Shown: positions 53,472 through 62,471 of the stretch, piece by piece
Layout of the letters: each line of letters starts with the position of its first letter
Numbering within the stretch: the first letter of the stretch is position 1
DNA from: JAUIET01 sp045105115
GTDB taxonomy: Bacteria; Pseudomonadota; Gammaproteobacteria; Pseudomonadales; JAUIET01
Direction: 5' to 3'
NCBI GenBank assembly: GCA_045105115.1
Contig: JBGCDE010000036.1
Coordinates: 1-64,000 of the forward strand
Length of the DNA stretch: 64,000 nucleotides
Program-made: the position numbers and the translations under genes
Notes under the pieces: generated by a model
Databases searched by the model: none
The model's input: the letters and a program-made list of their open reading frames with translations, nothing else
What the model was told of the DNA's origin: nothing

Positions 53472-54215
53472 TTACAGCGTTTGCATTAACTTTCGTACCC
53501 GTGGCAAATGCCGACGGCTAACCTGGGGTCGTAGCTCGATGCCATCCAGCACCAGGCATTGCACGCCTTCCTGATTACGCTCCATTCCAAGAATGAAGTT
53601 GATCGCTACCAGTGAGTTACGATGCACACGTATCAATTTGTCTGGAAACTCTGCTTCCAATTCTTTCAATGTGTCATCGATCAGCAAGTCGCCTTCATTA
53701 TGATAAGCGGTTACGTATTTGTGGTCGGCACGAAATACACGAACGTCTGAAAACGGTACCATCTGAATGCCACGCCGTGAACGCGAGGTGATGTGTTCAC
53801 GTTGCTTGAGAACACACTCAGAATCGTTTGCTGCGTTAATTGCATTTAATTGCAGGCGATTCAGTCGCTGCGCTTTCAACAGGGCAGACTCCAGGTTTTC
53901 CTGGCGAACCGGCTTCAACAAATAGCCAACGGCTTCTGCTTCAAACGCTTCAACACCGTATTCATCATACGCTGTGCAAAATATAATCGCCGGGGCATTG
54001 TCATCATCTGAAATGCGGCGGGCAGCCGATAAGCCATCCATTTCCGGCATTCGGATATCCATCAGAACAACGTCTGGACGGGTTTGTTGGCACTGTGTAA
54101 TTGCCTCTGCGCCGTTGCTCGCTTCTGCGATTACGCGCCAATCACGGGTTTCGTTAACCATGCGCTTGAGCCGATCTCGCGCCAGAGGTTCATCATCAAC
54201 GATCAAAACATTCAT
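53472..54215 (-). CDS. algR: LytTR response regulator (AlgR-like)
   Basis: A 247-residue response regulator. The receiver has the acidic pair in LIVDDEPLARDRL, phospho-Asp in VVLMDIRMPEMDG (~residue 54) and the conserved Lys in LLKPVRQENL. The C-terminal LytTR DNA-binding domain has ADHKYVTAYH and IRVHRNSLVAINFI. In Pseudomonas AlgR controls alginate and type IV pili; targets here are unknown. It follows the sensor-kinase gene by ~33 bp. Confidence 0.93.
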   Translation of the reverse strand: MNVLIVDDEPLARDRLKRMVNETRDWRVIAEASNGAEAITQCQQTRPDVVLMDIRMPEMDGLSAARRISDDDNAPAIIFCTAYDEYGVEAFEAEAVGYLLKPVRQENLESALLKAQRLNRLQLNAINAANDSECVLKQREHITSRSRRGIQMVPFSDVRVFRADHKYVTAYHNEGDLLIDDTLKELEAEFPDKLIRVHRNSLVAINFILGMERNQEGVQCLVLDGIELRPQVSRRHLPRVRKLMQTL

Positions 54216-54248
54216 TGTTGGTGGCTGCCTTTCTAAGGTTTTATAATG

Positions 54249-55340
54249 TTACTTTTTAACAGAATAGCTGATTTCCGCAGAAAATCGATATCCGTCATTA
54301 AATGTTTTCACATTGGCGTCAGGGCCAAAATGCGCACGCAATCTAGCGATGGTATTTGCCAGCGCGATGCGGTTTCCGCGGGGTAATTCTTTTTCGTCAA
54401 ACTCGGTCTGCTCTGGCAGTGGATTGCTGACCACCAAACTGACGTCATCACCGTTCTTGCTGCCTACTATTTGCACAGTACCGCCATTAACTAACGGCTG
54501 TATTCCATGGTACACCGCATTTTCAATAATCGGTTGCAGTGTTAGTGAGGGCACGCTGGCGTCCATTAACGCATCGTCTAGCTGCCAGTCCACCTGCAAT
54601 CGGTCACCGAGACGAAGCTGCTCGATACTTATATATTGTTTACACAGGTCTACTTCTTCACGCACAGCAACCAAATCGTCGCCGGCACGTAGACTTGCGC
54701 GAAACAACTCCGATATGTCTTCCACCACCCGCTCTGCCCGCTTTGGGTCGGTGCTGATTAGGCTGGCCACAATATTCATACTGTTAAACAGAAAGTGCGG
54801 ACGAATACGTGATTGCAGCGCATGAATTTGGGCTTGCAGTCTGGCCTGACCCTGAATAAGAACTTGCTGTTGCAGATACATATAACGCAGCGCAATACCG
54901 CCGATTACGGCGACTACAGCTAACTGCGATGCCGTTGCCTGCCAGTCCCATCGCCATGGGCCAGGCAAACGTGATAAATAACTGTGAACCAACCATTGGG
55001 CGACAACGCTCAAAAGAAACGAAATAAACAGTATGAGCCCATAGGCAACCAACGCCCCTGGCGTGATGGGCATCCGTTGAATGCGTTCCCGGAATTTACA
55101 CAACACGGCAGCGCACAACAGCACGTTCCACTGCACATAGAACGAAGCCGTGGCGAAGTGCGCCCAATCGAAGCTGCTCACGGGTCCAAGCAAAAGTGTT
55201 TGTACCAGCACTAACAGCTGCGCTGTTACGATCAATACGAACAGTGGCTGAACCTTGCAAAGATCAGGCAATACAAAATACCCAGCACGGGCCTGATCAC
55301 GGCGCTCTATCGGACGCGGGTTTGGTTTGGGCATGGACAT
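54249..55340 (-). CDS. algZ: LytS/AlgZ-type sensor histidine kinase
   Basis: 363 residues from ATG 55340. Four N-terminal membrane helices form the sensor. The His-kinase domain has the phospho-acceptor in SRIRPHFLFNSMN, then LTLQPIIENAVYHGI (N-box). It lacks an obvious G1/G2 loop of classical type, as in this subfamily. It partners the LytTR regulator downstream and is divergent from argH, as in Pseudomonas. Confidence 0.9.
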   Translation of the reverse strand: MSMPKPNPRPIERRDQARAGYFVLPDLCKVQPLFVLIVTAQLLVLVQTLLLGPVSSFDWAHFATASFYVQWNVLLCAAVLCKFRERIQRMPITPGALVAYGLILFISFLLSVVAQWLVHSYLSRLPGPWRWDWQATASQLAVVAVIGGIALRYMYLQQQVLIQGQARLQAQIHALQSRIRPHFLFNSMNIVASLISTDPKRAERVVEDISELFRASLRAGDDLVAVREEVDLCKQYISIEQLRLGDRLQVDWQLDDALMDASVPSLTLQPIIENAVYHGIQPLVNGGTVQIVGSKNGDDVSLVVSNPLPEQTEFDEKELPRGNRIALANTIARLRAHFGPDANVKTFNDGYRFSAEISYSVKK

Positions 55341-55395
55341 TGTCACAGTCTAGCAGGCTACTGAAAAAGGCCCTGATCGCAGATTACTCAGTGCT

Positions 55396-55403
55396 GGTAT
55401 ACT
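55396..55403 (+). promoter_or_regulatory. Extended -10 promoter of argH
   Basis: TGGTATACT has the TG of an extended -10 and the -10 hexamer at 55398-55403, 31 bases before the GTG start. No -35 is needed for this class. Confidence 0.45.
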
Positions 55404-55433
55404 GCGCCGTTTTCAATCGCAAAGAGAGTTCCC

Positions 55434-56825
55434 GTGAGCGATCAGACCAATAGCAGTTGGGGCGGCCGGTTTTCCGAACCCACCGACGAATTTGTGCAAC
55501 GCTTTACCGCGTCGGAGCAATTCGACAGGCGTTTGTATAGAGAAGACATTCAAGGCTCACTCGCGCATGCCGCCATGCTGTGTCAGCAAGGCATCTTAAG
55601 TGCGACCGAGTTAGCCGCTATCGAGCAAGGCCTGCATGATATTCAAAACGATATCGAGCAAGGCAAATTTGAATGGTCAGTAGCACTTGAAGACGTGCAC
55701 ATGAATATTGAGGCTGCTCTAACTGCCAAAATTGGCGACGCTGGTAAGAAATTACACACCGGCAGGTCGCGCAATGATCAGGTTGCAACCGATATTCGAC
55801 TGTATATGCGTGAGTCCATTGACCGCATCAGTATCGAGTTGAGCCGGCTGCAGCAGGGCCTGCTTGAGCTGGCTGAGCGCGAAGCGGCCACGGTAATGCC
55901 AGGCTTCACGCATTTGCAAACTGCACAACCAATTAGCTTTGGTCATCACATGCTGGCCTGGTTTGAAATGCTGGACCGTGATTTTGATCGACTGCAAGAC
56001 TGCCGCCGCCGGGTAAACGTGAGCCCATTGGGTGCGGCGGCTCTGGCTGGCACAACCTATGACATAGACCGCGACTTCACGGCAACCCAGCTGGGGTTTG
56101 ACCGCGCCAGTCGCAATTCCCTGGACTCGGTCAGCGACAGGGACTTTGCCATTGAATTTTGTGCCGCAGCCAGCCTGATCATGACGCACTTGTCGCGTTG
56201 TTCGGAAGAATTGGTGTTGTGGACTTCAGCGCAATTTGACTTTATTGAACTACCTGATCGTTTTTGCACCGGCTCATCGATCATGCCGCAAAAGAAGAAC
56301 CCTGACGTGCCAGAGCTAGTCAGGGGCAAGACAGGCCGGGTAAATGGTCATTTAGTGGGCTTACTCACTCTGATGAAGGGGCAACCACTGGCATACAACA
56401 AAGACAATCAGGAAGACAAAGAACCATTGTTTGATACCGTAGACACGGTGCACGACTGCTTGCGCGCATTTGCCGACATGGTGCCGGCGATTGTTTGTAA
56501 ACCCGACGCCATGCGAGCGGCCACCATGAAGGGTTTTGCGACAGCCACCGACCTGGCAGATTATCTGGTTAGAAAAGGCTTGGCGTTCAGAGACGCTCAT
56601 GAAGTGGTTGGCAGTGCCGTGGCATATGGCGTCAAGCAATCGCTGGATCTTGCCGAAATCGACTTGCCAACATTGCAGGGCTTTTCGACGCTGATCAGCG
56701 AAGACGTCTACGACTTTCTGACTTTGGAAGGCGCACTGGCGGCTCGCGACCACCTAGGTGGCACAGCGCCTAAACAGGTGTTACTGCGCGTTGCGGAAGG
56801 TAAGCAAGCACTTACTAACCGCTAA
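55434..56825 (+). CDS. argH: Argininosuccinate lyase
   Basis: 463 residues from GTG 55434, with AGAGAG just upstream. It splits argininosuccinate to arginine and fumarate. WGGRFSEPTDEFVQRF opens the family; ALEDVHMNIE, TGRSRNDQVATD and the catalytic loop GSSIMPQKKNPD (~residue 280) are intact. Length is typical. It is divergent from algZ. Confidence 0.97.
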   Translation: MSDQTNSSWGGRFSEPTDEFVQRFTASEQFDRRLYREDIQGSLAHAAMLCQQGILSATELAAIEQGLHDIQNDIEQGKFEWSVALEDVHMNIEAALTAKIGDAGKKLHTGRSRNDQVATDIRLYMRESIDRISIELSRLQQGLLELAEREAATVMPGFTHLQTAQPISFGHHMLAWFEMLDRDFDRLQDCRRRVNVSPLGAAALAGTTYDIDRDFTATQLGFDRASRNSLDSVSDRDFAIEFCAAASLIMTHLSRCSEELVLWTSAQFDFIELPDRFCTGSSIMPQKKNPDVPELVRGKTGRVNGHLVGLLTLMKGQPLAYNKDNQEDKEPLFDTVDTVHDCLRAFADMVPAIVCKPDAMRAATMKGFATATDLADYLVRKGLAFRDAHEVVGSAVAYGVKQSLDLAEIDLPTLQGFSTLISEDVYDFLTLEGALAARDHLGGTAPKQVLLRVAEGKQALTNR

Positions 56826-56878
56826 GCCCCCGTTAATTGAGCGCAGTTAGTACACAGGCTTTTCAGTCTGAGCTACCG

Positions 56879-56884
56879 TATAAT
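56879..56884 (+). promoter_or_regulatory. Consensus -10 box for lptM-lysA
   Basis: A perfect TATAAT lies 38 bases before the lptM ATG; the -35 region (GGCTTT) is weak. It would drive the lptM-lysA-dapF-DUF484-xerC-HAD run. Confidence 0.5.
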
Positions 56885-56922
56885 CGCGCTATCTTGAGTT
56901 TTATCGGCCGGTTACCTTATCT

Positions 56923-57111
56923 ATGCGACGCCTTGTTTTACCTACATTCCTTGCGATCAGCGTAATCGTTCTGGCGGCTTGCGGGCAGAAAGGGCCTCTG
57001 TATTTGCCCAACAAGCCAGAGGCAGAGCCATCACCACCTGCGCAGGACAACAGCGCTGAAGAGCATGCGGATGCCACTAACGAAACTAGCCCTGTTGAGC
57101 CAGACCAATGA
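56923..57111 (+). CDS. lptM: Small lipoprotein LptM (YifL-like)
   Basis: A 62-residue lipoprotein with lipobox LAAC followed directly by GQKGPLYLP, the LptM hallmark. In E. coli LptM binds the LptD-LptE translocon and helps its maturation. The rest is a charged, disordered tail. The lysA start overlaps its stop by 4 bp, the lptM-lysA order of other gammaproteobacteria. Confidence 0.92.
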   Translation: MRRLVLPTFLAISVIVLAACGQKGPLYLPNKPEAEPSPPAQDNSAEEHADATNETSPVEPDQ

Positions 57112-58364
57112 CATTTCCCCATTATCAGTCCGGCGTACTACACGGCGAAGACGTGCCATTACCACAGATTGCTGAGCAGTTTGGCACGCCTTGTTATGTC
57201 TATTCGCGCAGCGCCATAGAACAAGCTTACTCCGCGTATGAGCAGGCGCTGACCGGTTGTGAACACCTGATTTGCTATGCCGTAAAAGCCAATAGCAACT
57301 TGGCCGTTCTCAATGTGCTGGCACGCATGGGTTCCGGCTTTGACGTGGTTTCAAGTGGCGAATTGGAACGGGTACTGGCAGCAGGAGGCTCAGCCAGTAA
57401 AGTAGTGTTTTCAGGAGTTGGCAAAACCCGGGCCGAGATGCGCCACGCACTCGAGGCTGGCATTTTCTGTTTTAATATTGAATCAGAAGCCGAACTGCAT
57501 CAATTGCAACAAGTGGCCAGTGAGTTGCAGCAAACCGCCAGAATATCGCTTCGCGTGAATCCCGATGTCGATGCAAAAACCCACCCATACATCTCTACCG
57601 GCTTGAGTGAGAACAAATTTGGCATAGCCTGTGAAGCGGCCAAGGCGGTGTATCGTGCAGCGGCCGATTTGTCGCACATTGAAATCTGCGGAATCGATTG
57701 CCATATTGGGTCCCAATTGACCGAAACGGCACCTTTTCTGGATGCATTAGACCGTCTGCTAATGCTGGTGGATGAACTGGCCAATGATGGCATCACCATT
57801 CACCACATTGATATTGGCGGCGGCTTGGGTGTTTGTTATGAAGACGAACAACCACCAACCCCACAAGAATATTTGCAGCAGGTACGCGACCGGCTTGGCG
57901 AACGCAAGGTGCAATTGCTGGTTGAGCCCGGCCGATCGATAGTGGCCAATGCCGGCGTATTGGTCACCTCGGTGCTTTACCTGAAGAGCAATGAAGATCG
58001 ACATTTCGCGATAGTGGATGCCGCAATGAACGATATGATCCGGCCTGCACTGTATCAGGCCTGGCTTGGCATAGACCCGGTGTTGGAGAACGCCGAGCGC
58101 GCGCCACAACGCTACGACGTGGTGGGCCCTATCTGTGAAACGGCGGACTTTTTAGCAAAAGACCGAACGCTGGCTATTCAAGCTGATGATCTGTTGGCTG
58201 TTAGGTCCTGCGGCGCCTATGGTTTTGTGATGAGCTCAAACTACAACAGCCGAGGGCGTGCCGCCGAAGTGATGGTAGATGGCAAAAACGCCTATTTAGT
58301 GCGCGCCAGAGAAGACTTTGCCCATCAAATTGCTGGCGAAGCGCTGCTACCGGGTAGCGACTGA
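57108..58364 (+). CDS. lysA: Diaminopimelate decarboxylase
   Basis: A 418-residue PLP enzyme forming lysine from meso-diaminopimelate. The PLP-binding Lys is in ICYAVKANSN (~residue 61); HIGSQ, GGGLG and EPGRSIVANAG are conserved, and the C-terminal RSCGAYGF holds the active-site Cys contributed across the dimer. Coupled to lptM and followed 2 bp later by dapF, which supplies its substrate. Confidence 0.97.
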   Translation: MTFPHYQSGVLHGEDVPLPQIAEQFGTPCYVYSRSAIEQAYSAYEQALTGCEHLICYAVKANSNLAVLNVLARMGSGFDVVSSGELERVLAAGGSASKVVFSGVGKTRAEMRHALEAGIFCFNIESEAELHQLQQVASELQQTARISLRVNPDVDAKTHPYISTGLSENKFGIACEAAKAVYRAAADLSHIEICGIDCHIGSQLTETAPFLDALDRLLMLVDELANDGITIHHIDIGGGLGVCYEDEQPPTPQEYLQQVRDRLGERKVQLLVEPGRSIVANAGVLVTSVLYLKSNEDRHFAIVDAAMNDMIRPALYQAWLGIDPVLENAERAPQRYDVVGPICETADFLAKDRTLAIQADDLLAVRSCGAYGFVMSSNYNSRGRAAEVMVDGKNAYLVRAREDFAHQIAGEALLPGSD

Positions 58365-58366
58365 AC

Positions 58367-59197
58367 ATGCTGATCAAGTTCACCAAAATGCATGGTCTGG
58401 GCAACGATTTCGTTGTTCTGGATTTGCTGGCGCACAATATCAGGCTGAACAAAACCCTGATCAGGCGCATCGCCGACCGGCATTTTGGTATTGGCTGCGA
58501 CCAGGTGCTATTAGTTGAACATCCGCATAACCCTGATGTTGATTTTCGCTATCGAATCTTTAATCAGGATGGCACCGAAGTTGAGCAATGCGGCAACGGC
58601 GTTCGTTGTTTCGCCAAATACGTTCACGACCGGCAACTGACCGGCAAACGCGAAATAGTGGTGGAAACCAGCAACAACCAGCTGGTACTTGAACTGCAGG
58701 ATGATGGCCAGGTACGAGTCAACATGGGTGTGCCACGCCTTGACCCCAACGACATTCCATTTATCGCTGACTCGCGCAGCACCAGCTACGCGCTTGAACA
58801 CAAGGGCAAGCAATTTGATATCAGTGCGGTGTCTATGGGTAACCCACATATGGTGATGTTTGTTGATGATATGCGCTCACTTCGCATCAATAAGCTAGGC
58901 CGCAGTTTAAGCCGCCATGAGCGATTTCCAGAGCAGGTAAATGTTGGTTTTGCGAAAATTCGCGATCAACAGAACTTTGATTTACGCGTAGTAGAGCGTG
59001 GTGTTGGTGAAACCCTGGCCTGCGGCACGGGGGCGTGCGCGGCCTTCGTAGGTGCCCGATTACGTAACTTACTCACGGATTCGGCCCAAGCCCATTTGAA
59101 AGGCGGGGTTTTGAAACTAGAATGGCAAGGCGAAGGCAAACCGGTTTTTATGACAGGACCGGCAATGACCGTTTATGAAGGCCAGATTCGATTATGA
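58367..59197 (+). CDS. dapF: Diaminopimelate epimerase
   Basis: A 276-residue PLP-independent epimerase converting L,L- to meso-diaminopimelate. MHGLGNDFVV begins the family and the two catalytic cysteines are in EQCGNGVRCFA (~residue 73) and LACGTGACAAF (~residue 222). Its stop overlaps the DUF484 start by 4 bp. Confidence 0.97.
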   Translation: MLIKFTKMHGLGNDFVVLDLLAHNIRLNKTLIRRIADRHFGIGCDQVLLVEHPHNPDVDFRYRIFNQDGTEVEQCGNGVRCFAKYVHDRQLTGKREIVVETSNNQLVLELQDDGQVRVNMGVPRLDPNDIPFIADSRSTSYALEHKGKQFDISAVSMGNPHMVMFVDDMRSLRINKLGRSLSRHERFPEQVNVGFAKIRDQQNFDLRVVERGVGETLACGTGACAAFVGARLRNLLTDSAQAHLKGGVLKLEWQGEGKPVFMTGPAMTVYEGQIRL

Positions 59198-59880
59198 GTG
59201 CGATTAGACCGGCTCAACAAATAGCAGAGCTTGACGACGAGCAAGTAGTGGCGTTTTTACGCGACAACGCTGACTTCTTCGATCGCCAGCCCGATGTACT
59301 TGCCGATCTCACGTTACCGCATGAGAGTGGGGCGGCGGTGTCGCTTGTAGAACGGCAACAGATTGTTCTTCGCGAACGTAACCAGGAGTTACGCTCAAGA
59401 TTGGGCAAGCTGCTTGAAAACGCTCGCGACAATGACAGATTGTTTGAGTTAACCCGCCGATTGGTATTGGACTTATTGCTCGCCGACTCACTATCAACCG
59501 CCGTCGCCTCACTTGATAAAAGCCTGAGCAAGGACTTTAAAACCGATTTCAATAGTTTGTATTTGTTTGGCACCGAAGAGCTGATTGCCAGTCACTATCG
59601 CTGCGTAACCCCGGCCACGGCCAGGGAATCGGTCGGTAATTTGATGGACGCACGACAGGTTATTTGCGGCACTTTACGTCAAGAAGAAAACGAATTCCTG
59701 TTCAACGATAACGCGCCGCATATTAAGTCGGCCGCTGTTGTACCGATTGGCACGGGTACCAATATTGGCTTGTTGGCGGTTGGTAGTAGAGATCCGCAGC
59801 ACTATAAAAGCGGCATGGGCACCTTGTTTCTGAGCTACATTGGCGAAGTGTTGGCACATGCCTTACCGCGACACCTATAG
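59194..59880 (+). CDS. DUF484 protein
   Basis: A 228-residue protein always seen with xerC. An N-terminal helix (VVAFLRDNADFFDRQPDVLADL) and a GAF-like C-terminal domain (SAAVVPIGTGTNIGLLAVGSRDP) are present, joined by a coiled coil (LRERNQELRSRLGKLLEN). Ligand and role unknown. It overlaps dapF by 4 bp and xerC by 23 bp. Confidence 0.9.
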   Translation: MSAIRPAQQIAELDDEQVVAFLRDNADFFDRQPDVLADLTLPHESGAAVSLVERQQIVLRERNQELRSRLGKLLENARDNDRLFELTRRLVLDLLLADSLSTAVASLDKSLSKDFKTDFNSLYLFGTEELIASHYRCVTPATARESVGNLMDARQVICGTLRQEENEFLFNDNAPHIKSAAVVPIGTGTNIGLLAVGSRDPQHYKSGMGTLFLSYIGEVLAHALPRHL

Positions 59881-60832
59881 CAAGCCTCTAGTTAGCGATT
59901 CCAACACCACCGACGACACTCCCCTGCGCACGCTGGACTCTTTAATCAGCGAGTTTTTAGGTTACGCGCGCTCAGTGCGTCGCTTATCGAACAATACAAT
60001 GGGTGCGTATCAGCGCGACCTGACCCTATTTAACAACTATTGTCTTCAGCAAGAAATAAATTGCCCTGCGCACGTAAGTGAAGCCGACGTGCGCAGTCTT
60101 GTTGGTAAACAACATCGGCGCGGTTTGTCTGGTCGCAGTATTCAACGTCTGCTTTCATCGATCCGATCGCTGTACGCGTTTTACAATCGCAATGCACTCG
60201 ACAAACACAACCCGGCTCTTTCCGTTCGAGCGCCCAAGACAAACAAGACCCTGCCCAAGGCCGCAGAGGTTGATCAGTTGCAGCATTTTCTCAATATTAA
60301 CGTTGACGATGCGCTTGCCGCCAGAGACGCCGCTATGTTTGAGCTGATGTATTCTTCGGGAGTACGTCTAAGCGAATTGGTTAGTGTAAACATTTCAGAC
60401 CTCGATCAGCGCAGCGCAATGCTGACTGTAACCGGCAAAGGGAATAAAACCCGTAGCTTACCCGTAGGATCAAAAGCCCTGTTAGCCATTCAAGAGTGGA
60501 TCAAGTGGCGGCTTGATTTTTCGCCGGCCAGTGATGAGCCCGCACTATTTTTGAGTAAACGCGGCACTCGTATTAAGCCACGCAGTGTTCAGGCGCGACT
60601 GGATTACTGGTGCAAGCAGCAAGCGATGGGGCACAAACTGCATCCGCATATGCTGCGTCACTCGTTTGCCAGTCACTTGTTGCAGTCCAGTGGTGATCTT
60701 CGCGCCTTGCAGGAATTATTGGGTCACGCCAATATCAGCACTACGCAGGTGTATACCCATCTTGACTACCAGCATCTCGCCGAAGTGTATGACAAGGCGC
60801 ACCCGCGCGCCGTTAAAGCGAGCGACAGTTAA
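59858..60832 (+). CDS. xerC: Tyrosine recombinase XerC
   Basis: 324 residues from ATG 59858, overlapping the DUF484 gene. With XerD it resolves chromosome dimers at dif. The N-terminal core-binding domain (FLGYARSVRRLSNNTMGAY) and the catalytic residues are intact: Arg in SSGVRLSELV, Lys in VTGKGNKTR, HMLRH, the His in LGHANIS, and Tyr in TTQVYTH. Slightly longer than the usual ~300 at the N-terminus. Not an integrase, given its operon. Confidence 0.95.
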   Translation: MPYRDTYSKPLVSDSNTTDDTPLRTLDSLISEFLGYARSVRRLSNNTMGAYQRDLTLFNNYCLQQEINCPAHVSEADVRSLVGKQHRRGLSGRSIQRLLSSIRSLYAFYNRNALDKHNPALSVRAPKTNKTLPKAAEVDQLQHFLNINVDDALAARDAAMFELMYSSGVRLSELVSVNISDLDQRSAMLTVTGKGNKTRSLPVGSKALLAIQEWIKWRLDFSPASDEPALFLSKRGTRIKPRSVQARLDYWCKQQAMGHKLHPHMLRHSFASHLLQSSGDLRALQELLGHANISTTQVYTHLDYQHLAEVYDKAHPRAVKASDS

Positions 60833-61533
60833 TGTCTGATTCCCTCAAGGTACTGTCGTTTGATCTGGACGACACGCTGTGGCCCGTTAAGCCCGTACTT
60901 ATCGGCGCTGAAAAGCGAGTGAACCAGTTTTTAGAAGAACATTGTCCGGAAGTGTTAAAACGTTTCGATCAAGACGCGATTATGCAGCGACGAATCGAGT
61001 TGTATAAGCAACGTCCGGACTTACATCATCAAATCAGCCAGTTTCGAATCGAGGCTGTGTATTTACTGATTCGTGACGCTGGTTATTCAGAACAAGATGC
61101 GCGCCGTCTTACTAAACTAGCGTTCGAGCTGTTCATTGAGGCCAGACACGACGTTACACTGTATGAGGGTGTAGAAGAAACTTTAGTGACGCTAAAAGAA
61201 CGATTTCAGTTAGTGGCGTTGACCAATGGCAACGCAGACGTGATGCGCCTGGCGATCTCGCACTTGTTTGATTTTGGCATCAAAGCGGAAGATATCAATT
61301 CCAGCAAACCCGCCGCAGCGCACTTTGAATTGGCACTGCAGAGAGCTGGCATAGACGCTCACGAAATGCTGCACGTTGGCGACAATCCTGAACACGATGT
61401 GCTCGGAGCGCAGCAACTTGGTATTCCGTGCGTCTGGATAAATGCAAAAGGTGAACCCTGGCCGCATGACCAGGAACCCGATTTAATTTTACGATCGGTA
61501 AACGAGTTACCTGATGCGATCAAAACTCTTTAG
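60832..61533 (+). CDS. HAD-superfamily phosphatase (YigB-like)
   Basis: A 233-residue HAD-IA hydrolase: motif I FDLDDTLWP, motif II ALTNGN, motif III Lys-region SSKPAAAHF and motif IV HVGDNPEHDVLGAQQLG. E. coli YigB, also next to xerC, dephosphorylates a flavin precursor and FMN, so a similar role is likely. Its start overlaps the xerC stop by one base. Confidence 0.88.
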   Translation: MSDSLKVLSFDLDDTLWPVKPVLIGAEKRVNQFLEEHCPEVLKRFDQDAIMQRRIELYKQRPDLHHQISQFRIEAVYLLIRDAGYSEQDARRLTKLAFELFIEARHDVTLYEGVEETLVTLKERFQLVALTNGNADVMRLAISHLFDFGIKAEDINSSKPAAAHFELALQRAGIDAHEMLHVGDNPEHDVLGAQQLGIPCVWINAKGEPWPHDQEPDLILRSVNELPDAIKTL

Positions 61534-61564
61534 ACGCACGCGCCGGACGAAGCAGTCTGCAAGG

Positions 61565-61598
61565 TTTCCATAAATAGGCAGAAACCTATTTATGGAAA
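61565..61598. terminator. AT-rich 14-bp perfect hairpin between convergent genes
   Basis: 61565-61578 and 61585-61598 pair perfectly over 14 bp with a six-base loop CAGAAA, between the HAD and sutA stops. No T-run follows. Probably a bidirectional 3'-end structure; not a member of the variable-stem family. Confidence 0.55.
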
Positions 61599-61602
61599 TA
61601 AA

Positions 61603-61827
61603 CTAGATAGGCTGGCTACCGTAGTCGCTGGTAGGCTTACGGGGTGGATCGGCCATGACGTGGGAATCGATCTCCGCAATTTCTCCGCCGCGCTGCAAAA
61701 ACGCTTCGATTTCAGTTTCCATTTTACTGCGCAAGCGAACGCGCGTACCTACTGTACGTGTTTCTGCGTTATCGTCTTTGCTGCCCAGATAATCTTTGAG
61801 CTGATGTTCTACAGTGGCCGTTTTCAT
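61603..61827 (-). CDS. sutA: SutA-like RNA polymerase-binding regulator
   Basis: 74 residues from ATG 61827, with GGGGA eight bases upstream. The C-terminal half (IEAFLQRGGEIAEID, then DPPRKPTSDYGSQPI) matches SutA of Pseudomonas aeruginosa, which binds RNA polymerase and raises expression during slow growth. The acidic disordered N-terminus is much shorter here. SutA is also near glnK in Pseudomonas. The gene is downstream of the glnK terminator on the same strand. Confidence 0.75.
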   Translation of the reverse strand: MKTATVEHQLKDYLGSKDDNAETRTVGTRVRLRSKMETEIEAFLQRGGEIAEIDSHVMADPPRKPTSDYGSQPI

Positions 61828-61970
61828 GCTGGTCATCCCCACCTGATGGTCATTTGGTCTTTTTTTAATCTAACGCGTCGAGCTAGCTGGCACTTTGCAA
61901 CAGCGCGTATCCTCAGCCCTTAACAGGCAGACTTTAGGTATAGACCAGGTGTTGAGAAAAGCAAAAAAAA

Positions 61971-61995
61971 CCGGCTAAATACAGCCGGTTTTTTT
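61971..61995 (-). terminator. Intrinsic terminator after glnK
   Basis: CCGGCT and AGCCGG pair around a six-base loop with A-runs and T-runs on the two sides, so it can work on both strands. It lies ~43-67 bp past the glnK stop. Confidence 0.85.
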
Positions 61996-62037
61996 GGTTC
62001 TTTTGTAGGATGAGTATTTAGACAGCAGTATGAGTCC

Positions 62038-62376
62038 TTAAACAGCGTCGCTGCCTGTCTCACCGGTACGAATGCGAATAACTTGCTCAAGGTTCGACAC
62101 AAAAATTTTGCCGTCACCAATCTTGCCCGTATTGGCCGCATCACTAATGGTTTCAATGGCTTGATCCAGCAAGCTGTCATCAATGGCAATTTCCAGTTTC
62201 ACTTTAGGCAGAAAATCCACCACGTACTCGGCTCCGCGGTACAGCTCTGTATGGCCTTTCTGTCGGCCAAAGCCCTTGACCTCGGTTACCGTGATGCCCT
62301 GAACGCCTATCTCCGACAGGGCCGATCTGACATCGTCAAGCTTAAACGGCTTGATAATGGCTGTGACTAATTTCAT
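62038..62376 (-). CDS. glnK: Nitrogen regulatory protein P-II (GlnK)
   Basis: A 112-residue P-II signal protein. MKLVTAIIKPFKLDDV opens the family; the T-loop has the uridylylated Tyr in TELYRGAEYVVDFLPK, and GKIGDGKIF is the B-loop ATP site. It senses glutamine, 2-oxoglutarate and ATP/ADP and gates ammonium transport. It looks like GlnK rather than GlnB. No amtB is adjacent in the window. torF lies 95 bp upstream on the same strand. Confidence 0.92.
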   Translation of the reverse strand: MKLVTAIIKPFKLDDVRSALSEIGVQGITVTEVKGFGRQKGHTELYRGAEYVVDFLPKVKLEIAIDDSLLDQAIETISDAANTGKIGDGKIFVSNLEQVIRIRTGETGSDAV

Positions 62377-62471
62377 GTGTGTCTCCCGCTATTCACTATG
62401 GCAGCAATAGTAGCATTTATTGATCGCCTTGATTTCACCTGCCAGGCAGTTATGTTCTGCGCTTTCTGCGC

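Noticed and set aside
59858..60832. Phage integrase
   Set aside because: The gene sits in the conserved dapF-DUF484-xerC-HAD order and has XerC features; no phage genes are near.
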